DNA from: Tricholoma matsutake
Lineage: Eukaryota > Basidiomycota > Agaricomycetes > Agaricales > Tricholomataceae
Assembly: GCA_026075535.2 (NCBI GenBank)
Contig: AP026545.1
Span: forward strand, 8,556,001 to 8,620,000
Direction: 5' to 3'
Length of the DNA: 64,000 nucleotides
The position numbers and the translations under genes are program-made. Positions 50,901-63,109 of the stretch are shown piece after piece. Position 1 is the stretch's first letter. Each line of letters opens with the position of its first letter. Under the pieces are notes generated by a model. It was not told the origin of the DNA. It saw only the letters and a list, made by a program, of their open reading frames with translations, and did not search any database.

Positions 50901-52347
50901 TTTGAGTTGTAAGGTGGGTATCCTGGTTCTCCCTGCATCCATCAGTGGTGCCATCATGAGTTTGCTTGCTTGCCATACACTGGCATCCAGTCCTTCTAGC
51001 CATCCTATCCAATGCTTGTCAAATCTTTTCCGCGTAGTGGTTGCATTGTTGCCGATATTCCTTGTGGACTGGGTGATATGTGTTTGCTCGTTGGTACTTC
51101 ACCCTTCCTCCTAGCTGTTGCATTTTCTTCTTCTCACTCGTCGACCGCCATCTTTTTGAATATGGGCTTGGTTTTGATATCTCAGCGTGCTTCTCAATGG
51201 TGTCTTGGATGGCATTGTTGAGATCGCTGAGTGTCATGTCAAAACTTTGTGTGTCTATGATCTCCGTGGGCAGTGCCAGGTTAATGAGGTTGGCTTTGAG
51301 GGTCGCTATCAGTTTTGGCCAGTTGGCCAGTCTAAAATTTGGTCTTGGCCTTGAGGTAGTCTTTGATGCTATGATGCTGAGCTGTGTTATGATGGGATAG
51401 TGGTCCATTTTTACTGGTCTTGTGGTGTCATCCATGGTGCACTTGATTACGTTGTCGATGAGCCCTTTGCTGCAAAAAACATTGTCCACCCTGGTGTGGT
51501 TCCCTGTACTGTGGGATTTCAGTGTTGGCATGAAGGTAGGTAGTGCCATCTTCATATTGTGGCATCCTAGCATGTTCAGCAGCAGTTGTGTGCATTCCAG
51601 GTTTTCATGTGTGAAAAGGTGTGTGTTTTGGGCTTTGTCCCATAATGGGTGGTGCCAGTTGAAGTCTCCTAGCCATATCATATTTAATGGGCCCACTGAG
51701 TACTGTTGTAGGTCTCAGTTTTGCATGTATGTGGACAGGTGTGTTAGCATGCTGTTGTTATTACAATTGTTATAGATGTTTATGATGCGCAGCATACCGG
51801 ACTCTCCTGTCACTTCAATTGCAGTCATGTCTGGGTGTTGGAGTTGGATTTGCTTCCATGTATCTGTTAGTAAGTTAGCATTTATGAGGGTTACTGACCT
51901 CATCAGGTCTGGGTGTTCCTTGTGTGAGTTGGGATAGACTGTGATCCATTGTCTGTTGGCATGGGTCTTACCATTGAAGTTGATATAGGGTTCTTGTATT
52001 ACACATATGTCATAGTCATCTTGTCTCAAGCCCATTAGTAGTAGGTCCAGCTGACTTATCAGTGATTTGTTGATGTTCTGTTGTCGAATTTTCAGTGGCC
52101 TACTTTGCTGTTCCTCTTGTAGGTTTTCAGACATATTCGAGCAGCGTGGCTTCTCTCCCATTTGGTGTTCCTTCTGGTAGTGACCCTGGGCCTTGCTCAT
52201 TGGGTCTCGGTCTCCCCACCTTGTTTGTCCCCATGGTGGTTCCCTGGGCTCTTCTTGCTGGTATCGGTTGTCTTCAGCTTGTAGTCTTGTGAAGAACCCA
52301 TCTATTGTTGCTTGTGCAGGCCTCGTTGGCCAGCCATCATCTTGCAT
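47960..52347 (-). pseudogene. LINE ORF2: endonuclease, reverse transcriptase, RNase H
   Basis: An apurinic-type endonuclease (52100-51019) shows IRQQNINKSL, CVIQEPYIN, IWLGDFNWHHPLW and MDHYPIITQL. RT (about 50957-49495) shows NHFGARPGCTTTDSI, LFLDVKSAFPSVD, LDQGDPHSG and an active-site box FVNDAAVV, where the first Asp of the usual DD pair is Asn. RNase H (49120-48593) shows VFTNGSG (Asn where the catalytic Asp is expected), GEGVSALLGV, IYIDNQAAI and LLGHKGVDGNEKADEQAK. A terminal Cys/His cluster (SPTCPAYQQNEETVQHFMLHC) lies at 48400-48470. Frame breaks fall near 50600 and 49020. Inactive as read. Confidence 0.87.
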
Positions 52348-52395
52348 CCCATATTGCTGGTTTGGCTGTCTCCCTCATCTTCACCTAACCTCTTG

Positions 52396-53987
52396 CTAGT
52401 CATCCATGAAGTGCTGTTTATGTCGCGTGTCTGCATGTTGCATGTTCTGCCTCGCACTACCCTGTGGTCCTTGTTGTTGGTACTCCCTGTGTGAGTCTGG
52501 GCTGGATGTCGGGTAATACTTATACTTGTTTTCGGGCATGCGGCTCTGGTTCTTCTCCTTTTCTGCTTTAAATTTTGCACATTCCCTGTCCGCCATGCTG
52601 TGTCCTCTTGCTGTCTCCTCTATGCAGTTGGAGCACTTGAATTCTGTGGTGTCCATGATAGTGCATGTTGAGGTGCAGTGATGTTCTGCACACTGTGCGC
52701 ATGTGTCTTCGCTCTCTTTGCAGGCTGTGACATAGTGTCCATATTTTTGACATTTCAAGCATCTCCTGGGTTTGGTTAGCATCTTACAAATGTTTACATG
52801 CTTACCTTTGATGAGCATCCCATTTCAGATTGCATGGTTTGCATCTTCATGATGGTTGAAGCTGAAGGTTACATGGGCGACTCTCTGGTTCTCCATTCAT
52901 AGGTGTGGGGGCTTTATGTATTTTGACAAGGCAATTGCTTGCTCCACTAGCATGTTGTCTTCTTCCAATTTTGCATGGGTGTAACTGGTGCCTGCATCAA
53001 AAGTCATCGGCACGAATTCAGCTATGACATAGTGTAATTTGTTTCTCATGGTTGAGGTCCCATTGTAGAATTTCATGAAGGCATCTTGTACATCCTTTTG
53101 TTGCAGCCATACTGCTGCCTTTGGCTCATTTACCTGGTACAGGATGTCTCCATTGCATAGTTTTCTTGCTGCCAGGAAGGTGGTGTGTCGCAGTTTGTCG
53201 AGGCCTTCCCATCCCATTAGGTCCAGGGCAGTGTTCACTTTGGTCACTAATTCTTTTTCCATCAGGTCAGGTAATGTGTTGTCCACACTGCTAGTGATAT
53301 CTCTGTTCTTCTGTATGAGTATTTGTTTGTTGGCAGCCGCCCCCCTCACAATCACTTCTGCATGGTCGTTCTTCTCGTACTGCTGGGCCACAACCACGTA
53401 TGTGATCGGGGCCTGGGTCCATGTCGGTGCCATCGTGTATGTAGTCTCGGTTGTCTTTTCTGTTAGCTCCTGTGTGGCCTGGGCTATCTGCTCAGCTGAT
53501 TCCTGGAAGCCATCATTGAAGTCACTCATCTTCTTCGTCATCATTCTTGCTGCATCCATAACGTGCTCCACTGCATCCCTCATGGCTTCCATGTCTGAGT
53601 TAAAGCTTTCCATCTGCTCCTCCAGTTGCAGTTTTGATGGCTTCAGTTATACTGTTGGCTATTTGCTGGTTGTGTGTCCTTGATTAGGAAGGCCACAGCT
53701 CTGATCCCATCTGTCACCAGTTTTGGCAGCCTGTTGGTGATCCCGAACTGTAGCAGGACATGAGAGAGTATGTGTAGATTGGCTGGCTTATCTGGCATGA
53801 TGTAATCCCCTGCTATTAAGTATGCTATCGCTTGTTGTTTAGACTTTACAGCTGTGTTTACTCCTTCCATGTCTTTGAGCTCCTTCCTGGTTTTCTTTGT
53901 TGTTGACAGCACTGTTTTTTGTCTGGTATTTGGGGCTGTTGGTGCTGGTGATTGCAACATAGTGTTACGGGAGGTGTTCTCTGGCAT
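52396..53987 (-). pseudogene. LINE ORF1 (Gag-like with zinc knuckles)
   Basis: From Met at 53987, a Lys-rich N-terminus leads to a coiled region (MRDAVEHVMDAARMMTKKM) and a conserved central part (KVNTALDLMGWEGL; FMKFYNGTSTMRNKLHY). Zinc clusters lie near 52500-52770: CLKCQKYGHYVTAC, CAQCAEHHC and CSNCIEE. ORF1 proteins bind LINE RNA. Two stops split the frame into three segments. Confidence 0.8.
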
Positions 53988-54134
53988 ATCTAGGTACAGA
54001 GATGTGTTTATTCTGCTATTTTGTACTAGATCTCATTCCCCTTCTCTGTGTTCCCTGCACCGTCCGACTATGTGAACTGTGAGAAAAGAAGCAGATGGTG
54101 GCAGTACAAGATCAAGAAGCAGTCCACTTGATGC

Positions 54135-57100
54135 ATTGATGAGTGATGTATAACATATTTTGCTTTAATTGTGTCATCGCTAGTGGGACAGTCACACAAT
54201 GTCTCTGCATCACCAATCCATGCAATAAGCACAACCGAAAACCTACCTCAGCCTTGAGGTGCTTGAAGATCTTTGCTCCAACTTGGAAAATTCTTTGACC
54301 AGAGTTTGGTGCCTAGTTATTTTTTTTGCATCGAACTTCATCAGTTTTCCTGGTTCAAGTGGCATTATGGTGTAGACTTGTGACCACTCCCTCGTACATG
54401 AGTGAGCATCAACATATATGGGTTTCTGCAAGGGGGTGTTGGCACCCAAATCCTGCACATCAGGTGGGGGGGGGGGGTCTAGAGGACCCACCAAAATTGT
54501 TTTTGACATTGAAGTCTTGAAAGGTCAGGTCATGTTTAGGGTGCTCATTCGACACCTCACAGTTTCGAACATGTCTTAAATCTCTCGTTTTGCTGGTGCC
54601 ACATCACCTCCACCCCTCAACTGCCTTTTTTGGCCACTATGACTAGTTTTCAAACTGCTGCCTCTCTTGTGACCCCACTTTCTGGCTTTCAAACCCCCCT
54701 GCACCTCATTTGATGCCCATCTGGTGTCGTTCAATGTTGTGGGCTCTTGTTCTGGCTCCCCCCACCTTGTTTCTACCCCCCTTTGCCTTGTTTCACCCAC
54801 ACCGCCCCCCTTCAATGTCATTCTGGTGTCAAATAGTTTTTGAACTGCTGCCTCTCTTGTGCCTGGCTTTGAATCCCCCCACACCTCGTTCGATGCCCAT
54901 CTGGTGTTGTTCGATGTTGTGTGCTCTTGTTCTGGCTCCCCCCCCCCTCGTTTGACACCATAAGGTGTTGAACAACATGGCAAACCCCTGGTTTTGGCCC
55001 TCCTTTGCTTCTTTTCTCCCATGCCACCCTCATTTCACCAGCACTGGTTCTCCTACACCCTCCACTTCCTTGTTTCCAGCCCCCTCTGCTTTGTTTCACC
55101 CACACCACCCCTGTTTGATGTCATTCTGGTGTTGAATGATACTTTTTGCTGCTCATTTCACTGGCGAAGACTCTCCTCCACCACCATTTTGTGTTTTCTA
55201 CCCCCTCTGCCTTGTTTCATGGATGCAGCCCCCATTCTATGCCCATCTGATGCTGTTCAAAGCTTGTTTCCCCTGCATTGGATCTCCTCCACCCACCCCC
55301 CCATTTATGTTTTTGGCCCTGCTCTGCCTCATTTCACTGATGCAGCCTCCTTTCAATGCCCTTCTGGCATTGAATGATATTGTTCATGGTTTGTTTCACC
55401 AGAGTTGACTGTCCTCCAACCATGTTTTCTCTTTTTGCCTTCCCCCCCTCTTCCTCACATAGTTACTATGTTTGTACTTCCTACTTTTGAAATATATTTC
55501 TTTTTTCTTGTAACCCACCCTGGCAACAGGGTGTTGGGTGATTGTGGCAATGGGCATGACTGCATGGGTGCTTTGTTGACAAACAAGCATTCTGAGTTTG
55601 AGATTCATGTGCATGGGTTATAGTTGAACTGCCATCCTTTTATTTGAGTGGTGGGTATGGAGGCCCAGATCCCTTTGGGGGTGTAAGTCTGGCCCCACAG
55701 ACTCACAACATTATGACAAGTTAATTTACCTATGCTGCCGTTACACACTTCCATGGTGCCAGCACACCACACACATCGCCGACACAGCCACCTATGGTGC
55801 ATAAACAACTCACCAACACCAGACATACCAATGTCTATGTTACATTACTACACCACCATTACACACTTCCATGGTGCCTGCACAGCCACACACATTGCTG
55901 ACACAACCACCCTTGCCACTGGCAATACCCTAGCCACCTATGGCGCATAAACAACTCACCAACACCAGATATACCAATGTCTGTGTTACAGTGAGTTATG
56001 GCCACCCTACACTGCCAACACACTCCCACAGTGCCGCATCGCTGACACAATCACCCTCGCCACTGGCACAGCCACTGGCAAATACAACAACAACAACCAG
56101 TGACATGCATCCTGGCAATGGCACCCCACATCCTTATTACTCTTCTATCCACATCCAGCAGTGCCGACATTATCCTATTGATGTGGTACCTTCCTATTAT
56201 GTGACTATGCCCAATGTGGCCTTCCCAAATCACATACTACACTTGATGCGGCCTTTTACTTACACGGTTGATCTTTTTCTTATATATTACTTATTTTTTA
56301 TTCCTTAACCTTCATTCCTACTTCCATGCAATGAAGGTATAGTAACTTCCTATTCTTTTATTTGTAGTAACTTATGGTTCCTACTTCCATGCAACAAAGA
56401 TAATTTGATCCTGTCTTTTAGTAAACCTAAGTCTAGTGTAGGCTGCCAAACTTGGCATCCTTCCAGGGGGGAATGTGCCAGGGTTGGTCTCATCAGAGTA
56501 ATGCCCCGCTATACCCTCATACCACATGATATTTCTTTTTTGGATTGCCTTGTGTGTTTTTGGAGTATTTCCTGCTGTTGTCATCTCTTGGGTGTTTTGT
56601 TACAGAACCCAACTATCCTGTCAGTTTATGCTGGACCTGCCCAGCTTTGTATTGCTTATTTGATTAATGTAACTTGAATTGCTTGGTTAAGTTAAAGTTA
56701 TGGATGAATATTCATGCATATCTTCGGAGTCTTTATTTCCTCCAGTTGATATTCAGATAACAATGGAAATGCCTTCCCAGTTTGAGTCCTTCTCATAGAT
56801 AATCTATAATAGTGATTTAAGGATGCCTCTGAAAGGTTTGGATGAGAAATGACAACACTCCTGGGTGAAATGGTGGTCTATGTGTAGTGGAGACAGAGGC
56901 ACACTCTGTTCTGAATTGGAGCAGGTGGATGGAGTCAATGAATAACCTGACAGATAGAAATTTACAGGATGCCCTAAATTAATTTTTCTGAGAAGAATGG
57001 GTATGGTTGAGAAAGGGATATTGGCAAAATGATTCCATGTGGATCAGGCAATATGTATGATGATGATGAAGCAAAACTTTCCAAAGTCAAACTGTAAATA

Positions 57101-57150
57101 GTAGTAGAAACTTGGTCTTTTTATTTGCATGTATTCATATAATTATTTTG
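54135..57150. other. Repeat-rich intergenic region
   Basis: 54590-55400 is a degenerate tandem array of about 185-190 bp (CTGCCTCTCTTGTG, GATGCCCATCTGGTGTTG, TTGTTTCACCC). 55730-56060 is a second array of about 185 bp (ACACTTCCATGGTGCC, ATAAACAACTCACCAACACCAG). A purine tract AGGGGGGAA followed by TGTGCCAGGG near 56465-56483 could be the 3' LTR start of a lost element. One 88-codon minus-strand frame at 54243-54509 is not recognised. No gene is supported. Confidence 0.5.
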
Positions 57151-59850
57151 ATATCTACACTGCACCCAAATATATACCTGTCAGTACTAAAGAGACTTGC
57201 TAGGAATTAATTGAGTTCTTCTTGTATGTAATCCAGTACCAAATGACCAACTCCAATCCATTATAAAATGAGTGAGGCTGTTCTTCATTTTTTGCCCAGT
57301 TGATAATATCAGCAAGGGGCATTTTTTCTCTAAGCCCTATAAAGGTAGAGCATGCCTTTTTCCAAATATCTTCAGTGTGAATAATATGCCAGATTAATAG
57401 GGCTACCAGGTCATCAAATGGACAATCCACTTTGAAACCCGACTTAAAAACTGGATGAGTGACAGGTCTAAAGTCCTCTTGTGGAAGACCACATGACCAA
57501 CAGTATTAGTACCTTTCAAACTGAAGCTCATGCTTTAGTTGAATCCATCCAATAGCATGCTGGACAAACCCATCCTCTTGAGTCTTGCAGTTAATGAAAT
57601 ATTGGTGATTGACGGTCTTGAGTTGCCATGTATTCTTCCATGCCCAGCAAATGACACAGTAGTGAGTGTTGCTAACATAAAGAATACCCCCAATAACTTT
57701 TGTCATAGCTGACAACTCAGCCACCTTTACCTTCTTTCTTGCTGTATTCTGAGATACAGGGCATGATCCAGATGCAGCGACATGGAGGGTCCAGACACTA
57801 AATTTTGCTGAGGGAGAATAACTTGAGTATTTGGACCAGATGATGGGGGTGTGGGCCCAAGACACTCTTGTCAAGCAAAGCTAGTGTAGTATCATCCCAA
57901 CCTCCAATATCATAATCAGGACTTGGATCACAGACTGGCTGCAACAGCTTTTTGGAAGCTACCACTAATGGATGATTAGGATTGCAGTTGTCACAACTGG
58001 CTGCATTATGGAGATTGGCACACTGGACAAGTTTACCATCCATGACATCTGAAAGGATCAACCATCTGCATTCTGATCCATTTTCAACATATCCAGTACC
58101 TGGTATAATACCAGCAGGGTCAATGGTATTTGCAGGTGGTGAAATGAATGTGATGCAATAGTCAATCAAGAAGACATGTGCTGGTGCACCACTGCGTCCA
58201 GCCTGGCCCCCACCTTGCACAAAGTTTGTCAATCCATAAGGCATTTCAAGAAAAATGACAGTGTCAACATTGGAATTGTTGATGCCCTGAATAAATCCTG
58301 TTGTTGCTACCATCCACTGGTGACCAGGAAAGTTCTTGTTCCATTTCTCTTGGAACTCCATGTGATGATTTAGTGTCATGTCTGAGTGACACTTGGTATT
58401 GCCAAAGAATGCAGCAAGTGTATCCACTTTGGGGCGAGACAGGCAAAAAATGATTCCTCGGGATGTTTCAGTCCATGTCTCCTTCTCCACCAGCTGCACA
58501 AGATCAAGGAGAACATCATTGACTTTTCAGACTCTCTGCTTGACATGCAACACATGATACATGAGATTTTTTCAGTTTGTTGGCTCACGAATGATGAGAG
58601 TGGAGCAAGGCAGATACACCTGTTGAAGAAAATAATCATCCAAGTATACAGCCAGTGTTGCAGTCAGGAAAATCTTTTGCACCAGATACTGGGCCAACTC
58701 TTTGACTGCATCAAATTTTTTTCTGATACTTGTTGCAAGTGGAAACTTGATGATATTTGTCAACAACAAAACATTGGACTGAGTTCTCATTGTCTTGATA
58801 CCAGCTATTTCAATTAATTTAGCTCAACAAATCTTTACATTTGATTAAATTCATACCATTTAAATTTATAACTTGCAAGACTTTCAATTGCAATTAAAAT
58901 CAATGCTGAGTCCTTGATGACCTGGTCACTGATGTCAACAGTCCATTGTGCACATGAAATATCAAATTTCAGTGCCTTCTCTAAGGTTTCTGTAAGGAGT
59001 GATTTGTTTGGTATAATTACCAATGTCTTCTTAACCGTGCCACCTGGTGCTGTATCAACAGTTGCAGCAAAGGCTGGAAGAAGGAATACCAAACTCTTTC
59101 CACCTCTGGTAGGAAGAATACCAAGAAAGTTTTGAGTCCCATCAAGAGCCAATCCAACCATTTGCTGTTGACCTTTGGAAAGAAACTTGGGCTGTGCAAT
59201 ATCTTTGTAAAGCAGCTTCAGATAATGAAGTGCTGTTTTACTATGTGGTGCCAAATAAATATCCATTGGATCTGACACAAGAGTATCAGAGCTGGAATGT
59301 GGCATGAGCTGTGTTGCAGCAGGTGGTTCAGCAACAGTAGGCAAATCAATATCCATGACAGTGTCTGTAGCTGAGAGGGTTATTGAAGGTTGCTGGGAAA
59401 CAGGAATGTGGAGAGAACCCTGATGTGACAGAACTTCAGCAATACCAGCAGCAACCTGTGACTGAATAATTTCCTCCATTTCATTTTTTAGTGAATGAAC
59501 TGCACTTCCAAAACTTGCAGAAATAATAGCAGCAAGTCTGTCCTCATCAAGATGTCCTGCTGGAACTGGTTGAACAGCTTGAGTAGCAGCTGAGTGGTCT
59601 GAAGAATCAAGTGGTCTGTAGTAGATATCACTGCTTTGCTGCTTGCATCAGATATCCAAGGGAAGAAGAGGGGCTTTTCCAGGTGCAAACTGAGTCAATC
59701 TCCACCACCACTCTGACATATGTCCAAAACAGAACATCAAGTCTGAAGATAGAGTAGTGGAGACGTGCCAGGAGTCTCCTGTATAGGGATGGTGTCAAGG
59801 CCCTGATAGTGATAGGATGTCTGACTCTACAACATGCGTGACAACTCTAC
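57150..59850 (-). pseudogene. RecQ-like (telomere-linked helicase type) DNA helicase remnant
   Basis: From the right, on the minus strand: MSEWWWRLTQFAPGKAPLLPLD (about 59700), a coiled EMEEIIQSQVAAGIAEVL, then helicase domain 1 with KFLSKGQQQMVG (Q-like motif), ILPTRGGKSLVFLLPA (Walker A) and VIIPNKSLLTETL. After frame changes come FLTATLAVYLDDYF (motif III TAT), IIFCLSRPKVDTLAAFFG, WMVATTGFIQGINN, VIFLEMPYGLTNFVQGGGQAGRSG (motif VI with Gln for Arg) and the Cys-rich tail CDNCNP, HYCVICW. Agaricomycetes carry many such RecQ-like genes, often subtelomeric. Walker B is not evident in frame. Several stops show decay. Confidence 0.78.
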
Positions 59851-60156
59851 TGACTAAGTCACGTGATGACCGGATCACACTACTCCATCTACCCATGTCC
59901 AAAAAATGCAATGTCCTCATTGCGATGGAACTCTAGAAAGAAGATGATGTCTAAAATGTCTGGTAATGCTATGTGCAGTGAATAAACGTCCAATGATATA
60001 TATGCAGTGAATAATAAAAATAAAATAAAGACGCTCAGCATGGTGGTGTCCATCCAAAAGCACAAATTGCACAGCTTAAGTCAGCGAGGCGGTGATATGT
60101 CCACTATGGCAGCAGAGCTCTGAAATCAAGAAATCACACTCAGACACCTCCTTCCC
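59851..60156. other. Intergenic flank
   Basis: No gene or repeat is recognised between the helicase remnant and the TAGTG terminus at 60157. Confidence 0.4.
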
Positions 60157-60411
60157 TAGTGTTTCGAGGTCCAGTTGGGTTGCAGGCTTTTGCAGTCTTT
60201 TTAAAATTTAAACTGCCTCCTACTACCTCAAACAATAAGATAAAATCATGAAAATATTTGAGCAGACAGATCTGGCCAAAGACCGGGGGGTCATCTCTGG
60301 AACATAAGGATTCTGGTCAGTGATTGTCAATATAATCACAAAGTTTAATCATGGATAGAGAAGTGAAAATAATGGGCCTCTCTTTGACAAAATGATTTCA
60401 TCCAGTCATTG

Positions 60412-63062
60412 CACTGGGTGCAGGGCACAATACCCCTGATGGGGTATTATGTAAGTATCTTGGAAGTATTCCTAATACTGTCAAGATACTAGCCCAGAAG
60501 TATGTTGCAAGTATGCTGATTGTTGATTACCATACCTCCACATTAGTAACTTGTACATATTGTAACTGTATTCTGAATGTCTTGGCTGAAAGATAATACA
60601 ATATTTCCTCCCTACTATCACAATAATATTAAGATACTTCTAATGGAGTATTGAAGTGAAAGATCAAAATATTTTTCAAGTACTGAGAAGGCAGTAACTT
60701 GGTGGTATTGAGGTAATGTCTTCAGTACTACCAAGATACTATCTACAATACTATCAAGGTGATATCACAATACTCTGCTTGGGATATGTTAGCAATGTGA
60801 TGGAAAAGATCTAGAAAACCTCTGTGTCAGTATGCTTGAAATATCATGGAAGTACACAAACAAAAAGAGTAGTCATACACCCCATACCTTCACCATACTA
60901 AAGCCAGGGAATATTGGAAGTATGGAAGTGTTGTTTATTCAATACTGTCAAACTACTCTATGGGAAGTATATAAGAAGAAATTTGATAAATTGGGAAATT
61001 ATTATTAGCAGATGTCTGCACATGCAGGTCTGATGTTGCAAGTATCCACTTCCATGTCTGAGCACCTACACACTGGCTGGACAGTAAGATACTTCTGAGA
61101 AGGAGTATTCTGGAAATAGTCCTAATACTGCCACCATACTCACCAAGGGATATTTTGCCAGTATGCATACCAATCTAGAATACTACTTCAGTACCTTCAG
61201 CACTATCAAAATATAGTACAATACTGTCAAAATACTTCTAGTGAAGTATGTTGACAATATTAGGAATACTGTCAGGATACTTTCACAGTACCTCTCAGGC
61301 AGTATTGTGCCTTGCACCCAGTGACGTACCTGAGTAAGTACTTGGATGTACAACATGGATGTGCAAGTGGTACTTGAGTACATACCTGGACACACAATTA
61401 GATATCAAGTAGGTACTTGAATAAGTCCCGGTATGTACTTGAATAAGTCCCGGTATGTACTTGAATAAGTCCCGGTATGTACTTGAATAAGTCCCGGTAT
61501 GTACTTGAATAAGTCCCGGTATGTACTTGAATAAGTCCCGGTATGTACTTGAATAAGTCCCGGTATGTACTTGAATAAGTACTGGTAGGTACTTGAATAA
61601 GTACTGGTATGTACTTGAATAAGTACTGGTAGGTACTTGAATAAGTACTGGTAGGTACTTGAATAAGTACCGGTATGTACTTGAATAAGTACTGGTAGGT
61701 ACTTGAATAAGTACCGGTATGTACTTGAATAAGTACTGGTAGGTACTTGAATAAGTACCGGTATGTACTTGAATAAGTACTGGTAGGTACTTGAATAAGT
61801 ACCGGTATGTACCGGTATGAGTACCGGTACTTATTCAAGTACATACAAGTACTTGTGCATACTGGGACTTATTCAAGTACATACTGGTACTTATTCAAGT
61901 ACATACTGACACTTATTCAAGTACATACCGGTACTTATTCAAGTACATACCGGGACTTATTCAAGTACATACCGGGACTTATTCAAGTACATACCGGGAC
62001 TTATTCAAGTACATACCGGGACTTATTCAAGTACATACTGGACTGGTCCTTATTCAAGTACCTACTTGATATCTAATTGTGTGTCCAGGTATGTACTCAA
62101 GTACCACTTGCACATCCATGTTGTACATCCAAGTACTTACTCAGGTACGTCACTGGGTGCAAGGCACAATACTGCCTGAGAGGTACTGTGAAAGTATCCT
62201 GACAGTATTCCTAATATTGTCAACATACTTCACTAGAAGTATTTTGACAGTATTGTACTATATTTTGATAGTGCTGAAGGTACTGAAGTAGTATTCTAGA
62301 TTGGTATGCATACTGGCAAAATATCCCTTGGTGAGTATGGTGGCAGTATTAGGACTATTTCCAGAATACTCCTTCTCAGAAGTATCTTACTGTCCAGCCA
62401 GTGTGTAGGTGCTCAGACATGGAAGTGGATACTTGCAACATCAGACCTGCATGTGCAGACATCTGCTAATAATAATTTCCCAATTTATCAAATTTCTTCT
62501 TATATACTTCCCATAGAGTAGTTTGACAGTATTGAATAAACAACACTTCCATACTTCCAATATTCCCTGGCTTTAGTATGGTGAAGGTATGGGGTGTATG
62601 ACTACTCTTTTTGTTTGTGTACTTCCATGATATTTCAAGCATACTGACACAGAGGTTTTCTAGATCTTTTCCATCACATTGCTAACATATCCCAAGCAGA
62701 GTATTGTGATATCACCTTGATAGTATTGTAGATAGTATCTTGGTAGTACTGAAGACATTACCTCAATACCACCAAGTTACTGCCTTCTCAGTACTTGAAA
62801 AATATTTTGATCTTTCACTTCAATACTCCATTAGAAGTATCTTAATATTATTGTGATAGTAGGGAGGAAATATTGTATTATCTTTCAGCCAAGACATTCA
62901 GAATACAGTTACAATATGTACAAGTTACTAATGTGGAGGTATGGTAATCAACAATCAGCATACTTGCAACATACTTCTGGGCTAGTATCTTGACAGTATT
63001 AGGAATACTTCCAAGATACTTACATAATACCCCATCAGGGGTATTGTGCCCTGCACCCAGTG
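60412..63062. repeat. 2,651-bp near-perfect palindrome with CACTG ends
   Basis: Ends CACTGGGTGCAGGGC (60412) and GCCCTGCACCCAGTG (63062) are flanked by TTG on both sides (60409-60411, 63063-63065). Symmetry centre about 61737: the mirrored segments 60953-61168/62306-62521 and 61183-61395/62079-62291 translate identically, so arms are near-identical. Each arm also contains an internal inverse of the terminus (GTATTGTGCC..GCACCCAGTG at 61323; mirror at 62151), making each half a 912-bp TIR unit. It contains no ORF other than repeat readings. CACTG ends and a 3-bp duplication suggest a CACTA-like non-autonomous element. Confidence 0.8.
61421..62060. repeat. 22-bp satellite at the palindrome centre
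   Basis: Units of GTACTTGAATAAGTCCCGGTAT fill the left side, and their complement fills the right after a switch near 61820. CCCGG and ACTGG/ACCGG variants cluster in blocks. This explains the Tyr/Ser/Thr-rich reading frames across it. The switch point lies about 80 bp right of the overall symmetry centre, so the two satellite arms differ in length. Confidence 0.85.
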
Positions 63063-63109
63063 TTGCTGAGATACAGCAAAACAGCAAAAGACTGGACCTT
63101 GAAACACTA

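Larger units (their letters stand above)
47912..54125 (-). mobile_element. 6.2-kb non-LTR retrotransposon (LINE with RNase H, Tad1/I-like)
   Basis: The 3' poly(A) appears as T18 at 47912-47929 on the plus strand. The 9-bp duplication ACTTGATGC (47903-47911, 54126-54134) marks both ends. ORF1 and ORF2 follow each other on the minus strand. Near full length suggests relatively recent arrival, but both ORFs carry stops and catalytic substitutions. Confidence 0.87.
60157..63109. mobile_element. TAGTG-terminated element containing a giant palindrome
   Basis: The left end TAGTGTTTCGAGGTCCAG (60157) and right end, reverse complement TAGTGTTTCAAGGTCCAG (63109), match the hAT-like terminus family. 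No matching 8-bp duplication is seen (TCCTTCCC versus TCCAGGAC), so unit status is uncertain. The interior from 60412 to 63062 is the palindrome; 60157-60411 and 63063-63109 are the remaining host parts. Confidence 0.5.

Noticed and set aside
61398..61844. 148-codon ORF of Tyr/Ser/Thr repeats
   Set aside because: Translation of the 22-bp satellite, mirrored on the other strand in the opposite palindrome arm; not a gene.
60157..63109. A complete hAT element with 8-bp TSD around the palindrome
   Set aside because: Termini match the family, but flanking octamers (TCCTTCCC, TCCAGGAC) do not.
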